Source of the DNA: Methanococcus voltae PS | GTDB lineage: Archaea > AGJL01 > Methanococci > Methanococcales > Methanococcaceae | Length of the DNA: 64,000 bases | Assembly (NCBI RefSeq): GCF_024807035.1 | Contig: NZ_JANUCQ010000003.1 | Location: 1 to 64,000 of the forward strand | Direction: 5' to 3' | In this document: positions 28,704 through 40,736 of the stretch, in pieces | How the letters are laid out: every line of letters begins with the position of its first letter | Numbering within the stretch: the first letter of the stretch is position 1 | Program-made: the position numbers and the translations under genes | Notes under the pieces: model-generated | What the model was told of the DNA's origin: nothing | The model's input: the letters and a program-made list of their open reading frames with translations, nothing else | The model's database searches: none

Positions 28704-29417
28704 ATGATATTAGTGTATAAATTTATCATATCAGTATTTATAATTGGTTTAATAGCATATATGAGTCACAAAAAGAAATTTTTGGATACAAAAGGGATAA
28801 TTGGCTCTTCGACTATGGCTTTTATTATAATAATGGGTACTGATATAACTTGGCTTTTAGTATTAATTAGCTTCCTAATTTTAGGTAGTCTTATGAGCAA
28901 AGTAGGGTATGGGAAAAAAGATAAATTAAAAATGGGTGAAAAAACCCGTTCGTTAAAAAACGTACTTGCAAATGGGTTAATGCCATTGATATTCGTTATA
29001 TTGTATATTGGTGGACTATTAGATTATCCAACTGCGCTTTTGGGTTACTTGGGTTCGATTGCTGCAGCTAACTCAGATACATTTTCGTCAGAATTAGGCA
29101 TGGTATTCGGCGGAAGTCCTAGATTAATTACGACATTTCAAAAAGTAGAAGTTGGAACTGATGGAGGCATAACCTTTGGAGGTACATTCTTTGGTTTGAT
29201 TGGTTCTTTTACAATAGGGTTAATTGCTATGCTACTATTCGGAAAAATAGAATATTTAGGTATTTGTACCTTATCCGGGATATTCGGTAACTTTGTAGAC
29301 AGTCTTGTAGGAGCTACATTTGAACGTAGGCATTTATTAAATAATGAGTACGTTAATTTCATTGCTACACTCGCAGGAGGACTATTTGCCATATTTGTAG
29401 CAGTTAAGGTAATTTAA
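28704..29417 (+). CDS. DUF92/VTE6-like membrane protein
   Basis: The 237-residue integral membrane protein has about six hydrophobic segments. DUF92 landmarks are present: KTRSLKNVLANG near 75-86, a conserved SIAAANSDTFSSELG near 114-128 and VGTDGGITFGGT near 149-160. Plant VTE6 of this family phosphorylates phytyl phosphate, so an isoprenyl-phosphate kinase role in archaeal lipid metabolism is possible, but this is inference. GGTGT precedes the ATG. A palindrome overlies its promoter. Confidence 0.8.
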   Translation: MILVYKFIISVFIIGLIAYMSHKKKFLDTKGIIGSSTMAFIIIMGTDITWLLVLISFLILGSLMSKVGYGKKDKLKMGEKTRSLKNVLANGLMPLIFVILYIGGLLDYPTALLGYLGSIAAANSDTFSSELGMVFGGSPRLITTFQKVEVGTDGGITFGGTFFGLIGSFTIGLIAMLLFGKIEYLGICTLSGIFGNFVDSLVGATFERRHLLNNEYVNFIATLAGGLFAIFVAVKVI

Positions 29418-29509
29418 AGGGAAATACGTTAGGAAATGATAATAATTTATTTTTAATCCTTTAATTTATTATATTTAATTTTTAAACTATTATTTTCAAT
29501 TTAAATTTA

Positions 29510-30859
<1,350 letters not shown>

Positions 30860-31104
30860 AGTGTCCCTTTTTTATTTTTTAGATTATTCTTTGTTTTTAA
30901 ATACCTATTTCCGAATGGATAATTTATTTTGATATTGCATAATTTTAAATAGGTAATTTTATAATAAACTTATCAATGTTTTTGAAATTAATAGCAATGT
31001 TATATAATATATTATATGTTAAATCCTATAATATTATTTTTATTTAATTTGGAGTAATATATTTTCAGTGGAAATTAATTTAATACTAAAACGATATTGC
31101 ATAA

Positions 31105-32019
<915 letters not shown>

Positions 32020-32036
32020 ACTCATTAAGATATGCA

Positions 32037-32070
<34 letters not shown>

Positions 32071-32125
32071 GAAACTGAAAATTAATATATTTTTAATATT
32101 ATATTAATATACTTTTAATATATTT

Positions 32126-33043
32126 TTAAATATTATTTTCAGATTCTTCAATTACTTCAGACTTTGATTTTAATTTTACAAGAATATAATTCTTGATTAA
32201 TGATTTAGAGATATATGCAATATCTTTTAATACATAATTATCTATTTTTAAATTTTCAATTCTTTCGTGCGACCTATCGTAATCCAATTTTATTCTTAAA
32301 CCATCTAATTGAGTTACAATTGGCATGGGTGCGAATATACCGTGAACATCTGCTATATTTTTTTCTATTTCATCTTTTAAAACCACTGGAGGTATTATAG
32401 GGGGGTCGTATGATAATTCAAGCCTTTTTTCACCGATTTTCTCGGTGATATTTTCTATCATATTATCTAGCGCCTTAATTTCAGAGCCTCTTCTTAAACG
32501 TTGGCTACGCCTACCTAAATTTCCAATGTAGGTTTTACCAACTTCAATTTGTTCAGGGCCTCCAGTGACAATTACTGGAATATCTACATCAAATAGATGG
32601 GTTTTATCTTCAATACAGCTTTTAAAATTACCCATCACGTATATGGCAAGGTCATGTTCCTCAATAAGCCTTTTTTCCTTTTCCTTGATTTGACTTATTG
32701 ATTTTCCCGCACCGTGCGATAATCCTATCATATTAGGCTTAGCTCCAAATTTACGGACGTATTCTGAAACGTCACAAGCTATATGGGGCAAATGATGACG
32801 TGACAAACTTGGTGCCACCACTGCAATTTCTATTCCTGCTAATGGAGTCTCTACAACCTTACCTTTGTAATTTTTTGAAAGGTTTTTGAATTCCGCTATT
32901 TCATCTTCTGGAAATGCGACAGTCATGAAAACATCCAATTGCATAACGTGCTCTTGGATTATAAATCCACCCACGTCTTCAATCCATTCTTTTAGCTCAT
33001 TGTGTTTGTAAACTCCGCCTTCATACCTAACTATTTGATACAT
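32126..33043 (-). CDS. mmp7: methanogenesis marker protein 7
   Basis: The 305-residue protein matches, by recall, the methanogen-specific marker 7 family: it begins MYQIVRYEGGVYKHNEL, continues with VMQLDVFMT and LAGIEIAVVAPSL, and has RHHLPHIACDVSEYVRKFG near 80-98. The family co-purifies with the ATP-dependent complex that reductively activates methyl-coenzyme M reductase, so a role in McrA activation is likely, although its exact chemistry is unknown. His, Cys and Gly-rich patches may bind a cofactor. The start follows GGTGATTAT. The divergent neighbour is a PfkB kinase. Confidence 0.82.
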   Translation of the reverse strand: MYQIVRYEGGVYKHNELKEWIEDVGGFIIQEHVMQLDVFMTVAFPEDEIAEFKNLSKNYKGKVVETPLAGIEIAVVAPSLSRHHLPHIACDVSEYVRKFGAKPNMIGLSHGAGKSISQIKEKEKRLIEEHDLAIYVMGNFKSCIEDKTHLFDVDIPVIVTGGPEQIEVGKTYIGNLGRRSQRLRRGSEIKALDNMIENITEKIGEKRLELSYDPPIIPPVVLKDEIEKNIADVHGIFAPMPIVTQLDGLRIKLDYDRSHERIENLKIDNYVLKDIAYISKSLIKNYILVKLKSKSEVIEESENNI

Positions 33044-33400
33044 ATAATCACCATACTGTAATTATCATAAATTATACTAGTACTTTTAATTAACATATTG
33101 CATTTTGTATTATATTTTATTTGTTAATCCATACTATAAAACAATTTATAATTATATTTGTAATTTATAATATATATCAAATTACATTCAAATATAAAGG
33201 GTATAATTATATCTATAGTCGTTTATTAAAGTAATGTTTTAATGTTGACTAAAATAATTTATATATCTAAAATAATAATCTTTATGAGATACAAAATACA
33301 TGTAAAATAACGACAAGTAATTTTAACATTTAAATTATAATTAGAAAATAATAAAATAAATATAAAAATCTTGTTATTTTATATACTATTTGGTGATAAT
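33044..33400. other. divergent spacer between marker 7 and PfkB genes
   Basis: AT-rich region with a plus-strand TATA box TTTATATATC at 33258-33267 that would serve the PfkB gene with a leader of about 110 nt. For marker 7 no TATA box stands out; ATTATACTAG near 33071 is a weak candidate. No gene is seen. Confidence 0.45.
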
Positions 33401-34357
33401 TTGGAGAATATAAAAAATAATAATAATAATAATTTAGACAGTAATGGTAAAATAAACGTTGTTGGACACGCTGCAATTGATTATATTTTTGATTTAGATA
33501 AATTCCCGGAATTAAATACATCAGTGCAAATTCCTAGTGCTAAAAAATACTATGGAGGTGCTGCAAGTAACGTGGCAGCACAAATATCTAATATGGGCAT
33601 AAATTCATCATTGATATCTTGCGTAGGTACTGATTTCATCACATCTGGATACGAAGAGTATTTAAAAGACTTGGGGGTCTCTTTAGACTTTGTATACACA
33701 TCCACAGAAGAAGAAACACCAAAAGCTTGGATATTTACCGACCCAGACGCTAATCAAATTACATACTTTTTATGGGGGGCTGCGAAACATTACAAAGAGA
33801 TAATTGTACCAGATTTTGACGGGGATATCGTACACTTATCGACAGGAGACCCAGAATATAACATAAAATGCGCTAAAAAAGCTAAAGAATTAAACAAATT
33901 GGTTTCTTTTGACCCAGGTCAGGATTTAACATTGTATAGTGCTGAAAATTTAGAGGAAATAATTAACTATGTAGATTTCCTATTTATGAATCATCACGAA
34001 TATAGAAGAATAATGGAAACAATAAATAAAACACCGGAAGGTATGAAAAATAAATTAAATTACTTGATTGTAACCTACAACAAAGATGGTAGCCATATAT
34101 ACCATGAAGGGGAAGAAATAAAAGTTCCTGCAATTATGGTTGAAGCTATGGACCCTACAGGTGCAGGAGACAGCTATAGAGCGGGCTTTTTATCTGCTTA
34201 CTTAAAAGGATATTCTTTGGAAAGTTGCGGTTATGTCGGAGCCTGTGTAGCATCCTATGTGGTTGAAAAAGTAGGTTGCCAAACAAATTTGCCTAAATGG
34301 GATAAAATTACAGATAGATTGTCTGAAAAATTAAATTATACGTTAAAAGAGTTATAA
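33401..34357 (+). CDS. PfkB family sugar/nucleoside kinase
   Basis: The 318-residue kinase has the PfkB C-terminal signature DPTGAGDSYRAGF at about 251-263, with the catalytic Asp in GAGD, and the N-terminal substrate-binding YYGGAASNVAAQISNMG near 47-63. I recall the closest M. jannaschii relative as the broad nucleoside kinase MJ0406, so phosphorylation of nucleosides or ribose is likely. The start is TTG 33401, with GGTGAT four bases upstream; an in-frame TTG at 33371 has none. Six Asn residues near the N-terminus come from an AAT repeat. Confidence 0.85.
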   Translation: MENIKNNNNNNLDSNGKINVVGHAAIDYIFDLDKFPELNTSVQIPSAKKYYGGAASNVAAQISNMGINSSLISCVGTDFITSGYEEYLKDLGVSLDFVYTSTEEETPKAWIFTDPDANQITYFLWGAAKHYKEIIVPDFDGDIVHLSTGDPEYNIKCAKKAKELNKLVSFDPGQDLTLYSAENLEEIINYVDFLFMNHHEYRRIMETINKTPEGMKNKLNYLIVTYNKDGSHIYHEGEEIKVPAIMVEAMDPTGAGDSYRAGFLSAYLKGYSLESCGYVGACVASYVVEKVGCQTNLPKWDKITDRLSEKLNYTLKEL

Positions 34358-34405
34358 AATTAAATAAAATATTTAATTTCTATTTTTTATTTAATATTTT
34401 AATAT

Positions 34406-35473
34406 TTAGTTATTTTTTAATAATTTAATAATTTCTTCAAGTAACTCATCTAAGTTAATCCTCCCGATTACGTCGGTTACTGGTAAATTTAATTTTTTAG
34501 ATATATCTCGTAAAATCAAAGATATTTCTTCGTCACTTTCAGAATCGAATAATTTTTTCGAATTTACAGTGACTCCAATTACTTTTTTACCAGTTAATAA
34601 CTCTGTGGCTAATATGTGCTTAGTTATATCCTCTAAATCTAGCAAATCAGAAGCTAATAATATATAATCCGGATTAGAGCCTAAAAGAAGAGCAATACTT
34701 ATTACACTTCCACCCCTTCCAGTTCCAACTTCCAAAGGGTTTGCAAAAATACCCGTTTGTCCAGAAACTATCATTAAATCATTTTCCGTTAAGTTATTTT
34801 CCATCTCTATTTTTTTCATAACTCCTAATATGGTGGGTGCCACATGACATATTGGTATTGGTTGGGGTATAACCATTTCGTCTGCACCGCATATCATAGA
34901 TTGAGGTTCGGTACCTAAAACACCCAAATTAATTCCTTTGTTTGTTAATTCATTTTTTAAAGTCATGCATGCTGTAAATTTACCGGATTGCCTACCTGTG
35001 CCCACTATTGTAAGGACTTTAGGTTTTATACCATCTAAACCTTTATATGCGTAATCTTCAACTTTTTTATAAATTTCAGGGTCTGAAATATCCCTTACAG
35101 ATACGTTGTGATTTTTTGCTAGTGCAAGCAAACTTTCGTTATTTTCGATTCTTTGCAATCTTGCCATGTTTAATATTTTCTTTCCTTTTTTAATCTCATT
35201 TGATATTGTTTTTTCCCAAATAAGTAATTCCTCGTCATCCAATATCTCTTTATTCCAAATAAAACAAGTGTAATCCTTTTTAGTATTACTATCATCAATA
35301 TTATTTATATTGATGCTATTGTTCGTGTTATTATCAGTATTTTTAGTATCTATGTCCTTTGTAATGTCATTAAAATCATTAAATTCTATATCAATTATAT
35401 TTACAAATCCAAATAATTTTATTCCATCTGCCACTTTGTTATTGTGTGATAATTTTACTTGCTCATTTTTCAT
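34406..35473 (-). CDS. DUF1611 P-loop protein
   Basis: The 355-residue protein has a C-terminal P-loop domain of the DUF1611/COG3367 type, with VGTGRQSGKFTACM near 165-178 and later GQTGIFANPLEVGTGRGGS near 245. The N-terminal part is a Rossmann-like segment. Relatives include amide-ligating and amino-acid metabolism proteins, but I infer no substrate. Residues about 38-62 form an Asp/Asn/Thr run with little complexity, probably a surface loop. AGGAT precedes the ATG. Confidence 0.75.
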   Translation of the reverse strand: MKNEQVKLSHNNKVADGIKLFGFVNIIDIEFNDFNDITKDIDTKNTDNNTNNSININNIDDSNTKKDYTCFIWNKEILDDEELLIWEKTISNEIKKGKKILNMARLQRIENNESLLALAKNHNVSVRDISDPEIYKKVEDYAYKGLDGIKPKVLTIVGTGRQSGKFTACMTLKNELTNKGINLGVLGTEPQSMICGADEMVIPQPIPICHVAPTILGVMKKIEMENNLTENDLMIVSGQTGIFANPLEVGTGRGGSVISIALLLGSNPDYILLASDLLDLEDITKHILATELLTGKKVIGVTVNSKKLFDSESDEEISLILRDISKKLNLPVTDVIGRINLDELLEEIIKLLKNN

Positions 35474-36103
35474 AATTATCCTTCTTATGATATCAAAGAT
35501 ATATTTATTTTATACGTATTTTACGATAAAATATAGTTTTTTATAGTTTTTTATAGTTTTTGGTTAGGTATTACCTTTTATTTTTATAGTTAGTAATTAT
35601 TTAGTAATTATTGTTACTTTATTTTTCAATTAAATATCAAGTTATTATTTTATCATATATCTAAAGTTTTCAATTAAATACTTTTTCATAGTCGACTACA
35701 ATACCCCTAATAAATTATATTTTAAAAATATTAATTTTTAAGAGCTTATTTATATATTTGAGACTTTTTAAGCGTTTTATAAAACAATGGTATATAAAGT
35801 TTTCTATTTAATAACAATAGTCTCATATATAAATTTGAATTTTAATATAATCATGAATGTTATTTTAATATGAAGTCGTATTTAATTATTAGATAATAAT
35901 TAAGCAAAAATATAATAATTATTAATAGTTGTGTAATAATTATTTACTAATTACCTAGTGATATACGCAAATAAGTATATTTAAAATCTTTATAATAGTA
36001 ATATAGTAGTAATATACTTACATAAAATTGAAATAAACAAGTAAATTCAAGTTAGGGTAATAAATATCTAGATATTTATTATAATACTAAAAATAGGGAT
36101 AAT
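35474..36103. other. 630-bp divergent gene-free region
   Basis: This is the largest spacer in the window. It has three copies of TTTTTTATAG at about 35533-35562, two copies of TTAGTAATTAT near 35583-35605, an ambidirectional TATA-like TTTATATATTTG near 35749 and a strong plus-strand TATA box GGTATATAAAG at 35789-35799. The last would start transcription about 290 bases before the CBS gene. A small RNA is possible, but I see no stable fold or reading frame. Confidence 0.45.
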
Positions 36104-36514
36104 ATGGAGCAATTAAATAGCACTATTGAAGAAATAATGATTAAAAATGTAGTATCTGCAAAAACCAGCGAATCTGTTGTTGACGCATTTGAAAATATGC
36201 TTAAAAACAAAGTAAGTTGCTTACCTATAGTAAACGACGATAAGGTTTTAATGGGCATTATAACGACCACAGATGTAGGCTACAACTTAATAAAAGATGT
36301 CTACACCTTAGAAACTACTCTTGAAGAAGTAATGACAAAAGATGTAATATCTGTTAAACCTTCTGAAACAATTAAACAAGCTTTGCAAAAAATGGATATA
36401 AACGGAACTGCTTCAGAAATTATAAACCAGCTTCCTGTAGTTGACGATGATGGAAAATTGATTGGTATAATTTCCGATGGGGATATAATTAGATATATTT
36501 CAAAATTAATATAA
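36104..36514 (+). CDS. CBS-domain pair protein
   Basis: The 136-residue protein is just two CBS domains (about 5-62 and 72-134), with the typical [21 protein letters not shown] and [20 protein letters not shown] patterns. CBS pairs bind adenine nucleotides or related ligands and dimerise; the protein has no other domain, so it is probably a regulatory subunit. GGGAT lies upstream of the ATG. It precedes a sodium symporter and, beyond it, a second CBS protein on the same strand. Confidence 0.88.
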   Translation: MEQLNSTIEEIMIKNVVSAKTSESVVDAFENMLKNKVSCLPIVNDDKVLMGIITTTDVGYNLIKDVYTLETTLEEVMTKDVISVKPSETIKQALQKMDINGTASEIINQLPVVDDDGKLIGIISDGDIIRYISKLI

Positions 36515-36935
36515 TCTATAATCTAAGTTCAAATTATAAATTATAGTTTAATCTAATATATTTTTAATTATATTATTTTTTTTTAAATTATATCTTCTAA
36601 GAGATAGATATATTTTTATTATCTTGATTAAAAATTATTTTTAACATAAGGTTTATTGAGTATTATTAACCAAAATACCAATTATATCTCAATAAATATA
36701 TAATATGTATAACAAATAATATATCGAAATATAAATATATGAATAATAAAAAATTACATTTATAATTATAAATAATGATATTAATAAAATATAAATTGAA
36801 TATAACATATTGATAAATTAAATTAAATTAAATTAAATATAAAATATAATGTTACTTAATGTTTTTACAAAACTGATGTGGTGATATTGTATATAAATAA
36901 ATAATATACATCAAATCATATTGTGAGGAGATATT
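36515..36935. other. intergenic region before the symporter gene
   Basis: Contains a five-copy AAATT repeat at about 36814-36840 and a TATA-like GTATATAAATAA near 36889-36900 that predicts a short leader for the symporter. The text around GGTGATATTGT at 36880-36890 resembles the real start region GGAGATATTGTG downstream. No gene is seen. Confidence 0.45.
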
Positions 36936-38480
36936 GTGAGTGCAAGAGAACAATGGGGCTCTAATTTGGGTTTCATAATCGCAGCAATTGGTTCTGCGGT
37001 TGGTTTAGGAAACATATGGCGGTTTCCATACATGGCTTATGAAAATGGTGGAGGGGCTTTCCTTATACCTTATATAATTGGTTTATTTATTGTTGGTGTT
37101 ACAGTTTTAGCTTTAGAGTTCGTTATAGGACATTCTACAAAGGGTTCCGCACCCCTTGCTTGGAAAAGATTAAACGGTAAATTCGAATGGTTAGGTTGGC
37201 TTTCCGTATTTACTGCATTTATAATCACTACCTACTATATGGCAATCCTTGGTTGGGGTATTGCATACTTATACCAGCTTTTATTCATAGGAATACCTGC
37301 AGATATCGGAGGATTCTTCTTCAATGATATATTACAAATCTCAAGTGGGCCTGGTGAAATAGGTACATTCCCATTATTATCGTTAATATCAGTTGTTCTT
37401 GCGTGGGTTGTAACTTATGTTATTATCAATTCAGGGGTTAAAAAAGGTTTGGAAAGAGCAAACAAGGTATTTATGCCCATACTATTCCTTATGACTGTTG
37501 CATTAGTTATAAGAGGGTTTACCTTACCGGGTGGTATCGATGGTATCTTACTCTACGTAACTCCAGATTTTTCAAAGATAACTAACTTAAAAATTTGGGT
37601 TGACGCATTCTGTCAGATATTCTTCTCCTTAAGTTTAGGATTTGGTATTATGATAGCATACTCAAGTTACTTACCTGAAAAAACTGACTTGACAAAAAGT
37701 TCACTTATTGTAGCTTTGTCAAATTCATTCTACTCATTAATTGTAGGTCTTGCGGTATTTGGAACATTGGGATACATGGCATTCCAACAGAACATACCAA
37801 TAACTGAAGTTGTTCAACAATCCATTACTTTGGCATTTGTTACATTCCCTACGGCAATTTCATTAATGCCTTTCGGAAGAGAATTTGGTATTATATTCTT
37901 CTTAAGCTTCGTTATTGCAGGTATCTCATCAGCATTATCCTTAATGGAGTCATTCTCGTCTGCAATTATCGATAAATTCCAAATCAGCAGGAAAAAGACT
38001 TCGTTTATTGTTACAATATTAGGTATTCTAGGGAGTTTAATATTCGTAACTCAGTCTGGTTTATACTGGTTAGATATAGTAGATAACTTCATTTCAAACG
38101 TAACATTACCATTAGTTGGTATATTAGAAGCTATTGCGGCAATATGGTTATTTAAAGGTGAAAAACTTGTTGAATACATCGATAGATTGTCCCCTATTAA
38201 AATGGGTTCATTATGGAAAGTATTCGCAGGTATAATTACACCAGTGTCATTATTGGTGTTCTTAGGATTCCATACGTACAGTTTAATTACAACAGGTTAC
38301 GGCGGATATGAAAGCATATTTGTAGCATTAGGTGCTGCAGTTATTCCTGCTATGCTCTTAGGTTCAATCATCTTTACATCAATACCTTGGAAAGAAAAAA
38401 TTCAAGACTGGGACAGCTTTAACTACAATAGATTTAAAGAAATTGCAAAAGAAGTATTAAAAAAGGAAGAAAAAATATAA
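36936..38480 (+). CDS. sodium-dependent NSS/SNF family transporter
   Basis: The 514-residue integral membrane protein has the LeuT-fold signature GSAVGLGNIWRFPYMAYENG at about residues 17-36, where unwound helix 1 holds sodium and substrate, and about 12 hydrophobic segments. It imports an amino acid or related small molecule with sodium. The start is GTG 36936, preceded by GAGGAGAT with good spacing. It stands between two CBS-domain genes on the same strand with spacers of about 420 and 280 bases, so co-transcription is not certain. The substrate is not readable by eye. Confidence 0.92.
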   Translation: MSAREQWGSNLGFIIAAIGSAVGLGNIWRFPYMAYENGGGAFLIPYIIGLFIVGVTVLALEFVIGHSTKGSAPLAWKRLNGKFEWLGWLSVFTAFIITTYYMAILGWGIAYLYQLLFIGIPADIGGFFFNDILQISSGPGEIGTFPLLSLISVVLAWVVTYVIINSGVKKGLERANKVFMPILFLMTVALVIRGFTLPGGIDGILLYVTPDFSKITNLKIWVDAFCQIFFSLSLGFGIMIAYSSYLPEKTDLTKSSLIVALSNSFYSLIVGLAVFGTLGYMAFQQNIPITEVVQQSITLAFVTFPTAISLMPFGREFGIIFFLSFVIAGISSALSLMESFSSAIIDKFQISRKKTSFIVTILGILGSLIFVTQSGLYWLDIVDNFISNVTLPLVGILEAIAAIWLFKGEKLVEYIDRLSPIKMGSLWKVFAGIITPVSLLVFLGFHTYSLITTGYGGYESIFVALGAAVIPAMLLGSIIFTSIPWKEKIQDWDSFNYNRFKEIAKEVLKKEEKI

Positions 38481-38561
38481 ATAAGCTAAAAATATAAAAT
38501 TATAACTAAATAATATATTATACCACATTAATTTTATAATATATTTTTTTAAATACCTTTA

Positions 38562-38601
38562 ATTTTTCTACTTTTCTATTTTTCTATTTTTCTATTTTTT
38601 A
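38562..38601. repeat. 8-bp tandem repeat (TTTTTCTA)n
   Basis: Four to five copies of TTTTTCTA follow the symporter gene. As a T-rich tract on the plus strand, it is also a likely U-tract terminator. Confidence 0.8.
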
Positions 38602-38757
38602 ATTTTTAATAGTTATCATACTACCTAAATTCAATTAGATAAATAAATATAGTATAATATATAGAAATATTTTCAATAACTCTGTTATTAGCCCTTATTG
38701 CTAATAAATACAATATTTTGGTATTTTTAGAATATTAATGAATTTTGGTGATATTAT

Positions 38758-39720
38758 ATGTATTTTAATAAATTATCTACGATAGAAAGAGTATACAACA
38801 TAGGCTTGGAACATGATTCAATAGAATATTTATTTACTTATATAAACAAATTTATATTGGAAAGTGAAAGCGATTTAATAAAATTGTACGACTTAAAAAT
38901 ATTAAATAAGCTTAGTGTAAGTCAAATAATGTCTTCTAGGGTCGTTACAGTTAATGAAAATGATTCTGTAGATTTTTTGAATAGCGTAATACGGAAGCAT
39001 AAACATTTGGGCTATCCGGTCGTAGATTCTGACAAAGAACTTGTTGGAATTGTTACATTCAATGACCTTGAAAAGAAATCAGTACCTGGTAAAACAAAAA
39101 TAAAAGACATAATGACTAAATCCAAGAATTTAGTAACCATAAGATGCGATGAATCTGCATTAGCTGCTCAAAAATTAATGATAAAAAGTAAAGTTGGTAG
39201 ATTAATAGTTTTAGATGAAGAAAACAATATATTGGGCATTATAAGTAAAACGGATATCTTAAAAACCAATGAAATATATAGTAAAAAAACTACCAAAATA
39301 AAAGATTGTAAACATATTACAAACCTTTATTTCTACGATACAGATGTTAAAAAGCTTGAAAGACTTAAGGATAATATAATAGTACTTATGAGCGCTAGAG
39401 GATACATAATTTCTGAAAAAGAAGATTATGTAGAAGTAAAATCAAGAGATTGGGACGCATTTGCTAAATTAGTTAAAAATAATAACGGGGAATTATCCCA
39501 TATATCTATTGACACCAAATTGTTGGATATTATGAGTATTAAAGTTATTAAAGAAATGATGAAAACGATTGAAAAAGAAAAGTTTGAAGAAATCGTAATT
39601 ACTGACCACGTAACTATGGTAAATGAAAAATCAGCAATACAAAGAGTTATTACAGACTTTGCATTATTTGAAGACAGTAAAAGGACTTTTGGTACAATTA
39701 CCGTTCGAGTGGACATGTGA
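38758..39720 (+). CDS. CBS-domain protein with extra C-terminal domain
   Basis: The 320-residue protein has an N-terminal helical region (about 1-55), a CBS pair (about 58-175, with MSSRVVTVNENDSVDF and LDEENNILGIISKTDIL) and a C-terminal region of about 145 residues that I do not recognise. That region looks alpha/beta with a repeated ferredoxin-like or RNA-binding feel but no catalytic motif. GGTGAT precedes the ATG. It follows the sodium symporter gene. It may sense a nucleotide, perhaps the c-di-AMP that DacZ (encoded in this window) would make; this is inference. Confidence 0.8.
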   Translation: MYFNKLSTIERVYNIGLEHDSIEYLFTYINKFILESESDLIKLYDLKILNKLSVSQIMSSRVVTVNENDSVDFLNSVIRKHKHLGYPVVDSDKELVGIVTFNDLEKKSVPGKTKIKDIMTKSKNLVTIRCDESALAAQKLMIKSKVGRLIVLDEENNILGIISKTDILKTNEIYSKKTTKIKDCKHITNLYFYDTDVKKLERLKDNIIVLMSARGYIISEKEDYVEVKSRDWDAFAKLVKNNNGELSHISIDTKLLDIMSIKVIKEMMKTIEKEKFEEIVITDHVTMVNEKSAIQRVITDFALFEDSKRTFGTITVRVDM

Positions 39721-39823
39721 TTAAAAATAAACGAAAATTACTAATGAAAATAGTAATTATATTATTTATATTAAAATATCATATATCAAAATCTTATTTT
39801 ATATTTTACAATAAAATAAATTA

Positions 39824-40552
39824 TTAAATTTTAAAGTTATTTACTGTATTTATTGCGTCCTGTAGTTTAAAATTGTTTTTGTACAATGCAGAACCTACAA
39901 CAACGCCAGCTACACCTATTTTTTTGAATTCAATTAAATCTTCGATTGTAGTTACTCCGCCAGATGCTATAATCGGTATATTTAAGTTATCTACGAGTTC
40001 TTTTGTAGGTGTGATATTTATACCATTTAAAAGACCTTCAGAGTCTACATTTGTAAATAAAATACTACCAGCACCTTTTTCTTCTAAAATTTTACCCATT
40101 TGAACTGGTGTGTACTCTGTTTTTTCCTTCCATCCTTTTATAACTACTTTACCATCTTTTGCATCTAAAGCAACCATTATTTTGTCACTACCTACTTTTT
40201 TAGCAAGTTGTTCAACAAAATCTGGATTTTGAACTGCCACAGTACCGATAATAACTTTATTAATCCCCAAATCGACTAATTCTTCCACATCTTGTATGGT
40301 TCTTATGCCACCACCCATTTGAACAGGTACTTTTGACTCTTGAATTATTTTCTTAACACAGGGTAAATTTACACGCTCTCCGTCAATTGCACCATCCAAA
40401 TCTACAAGGTGCAACATCTCTGCACCATTTTCTATCCACATTTTAGCTATTTCGTCAGGGTTGTCATACTCCACATGTCTCTTTGTGGGGTCTCCTTGTA
40501 TTAACTGCACGCATTTGCCTTCTTTCATATCCACAGCAGGTATAATATACAT
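39824..40552 (-). CDS. hisA: HisA: ProFAR isomerase
   Basis: The 242-residue TIM barrel catalyses the Amadori rearrangement in histidine synthesis. The catalytic Asp8 is in [13 protein letters not shown] and the second Asp near 128 in [10 protein letters not shown]; phosphate-binding loops read MGGGIRTI and [12 protein letters not shown] chose ATG 40552 because GGTGAAACT lies directly upstream; an ATG four codons earlier overlaps that site. The length is standard. No other his gene is adjacent. Confidence 0.95.
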   Translation of the reverse strand: MYIIPAVDMKEGKCVQLIQGDPTKRHVEYDNPDEIAKMWIENGAEMLHLVDLDGAIDGERVNLPCVKKIIQESKVPVQMGGGIRTIQDVEELVDLGINKVIIGTVAVQNPDFVEQLAKKVGSDKIMVALDAKDGKVVIKGWKEKTEYTPVQMGKILEEKGAGSILFTNVDSEGLLNGINITPTKELVDNLNIPIIASGGVTTIEDLIEFKKIGVAGVVVGSALYKNNFKLQDAINTVNNFKI

Positions 40553-40579
40553 CAGTTTCACCATCTAAAATTTTATCAT

Positions 40580-40618
40580 AATTCTATTATAATTCTATTA
40601 TAATTCTATTATAATTTT
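40580..40618. repeat. 11-bp tandem repeat (AATTCTATTAT)n
   Basis: Three perfect copies plus a partial fourth lie 30 bases upstream of hisA, in its presumed promoter or leader. Confidence 0.85.
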
Positions 40619-40736
40619 ATACATATCAAAATACATTTTATACAATTATACTTTATTATTATTCGCTTATACAGACGTACTCTTATAAATTTTAATTACA
40701 TCCATTAGTAAGATAATTATTGTATTTAATTAAAAA

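Noticed and set aside
33330-33521. 63-residue minus-strand frame at the PfkB start
   Set aside because: It is Tyr- and Leu-rich from AAT repeats read on the opposite strand, and overlaps the start of a solid gene.
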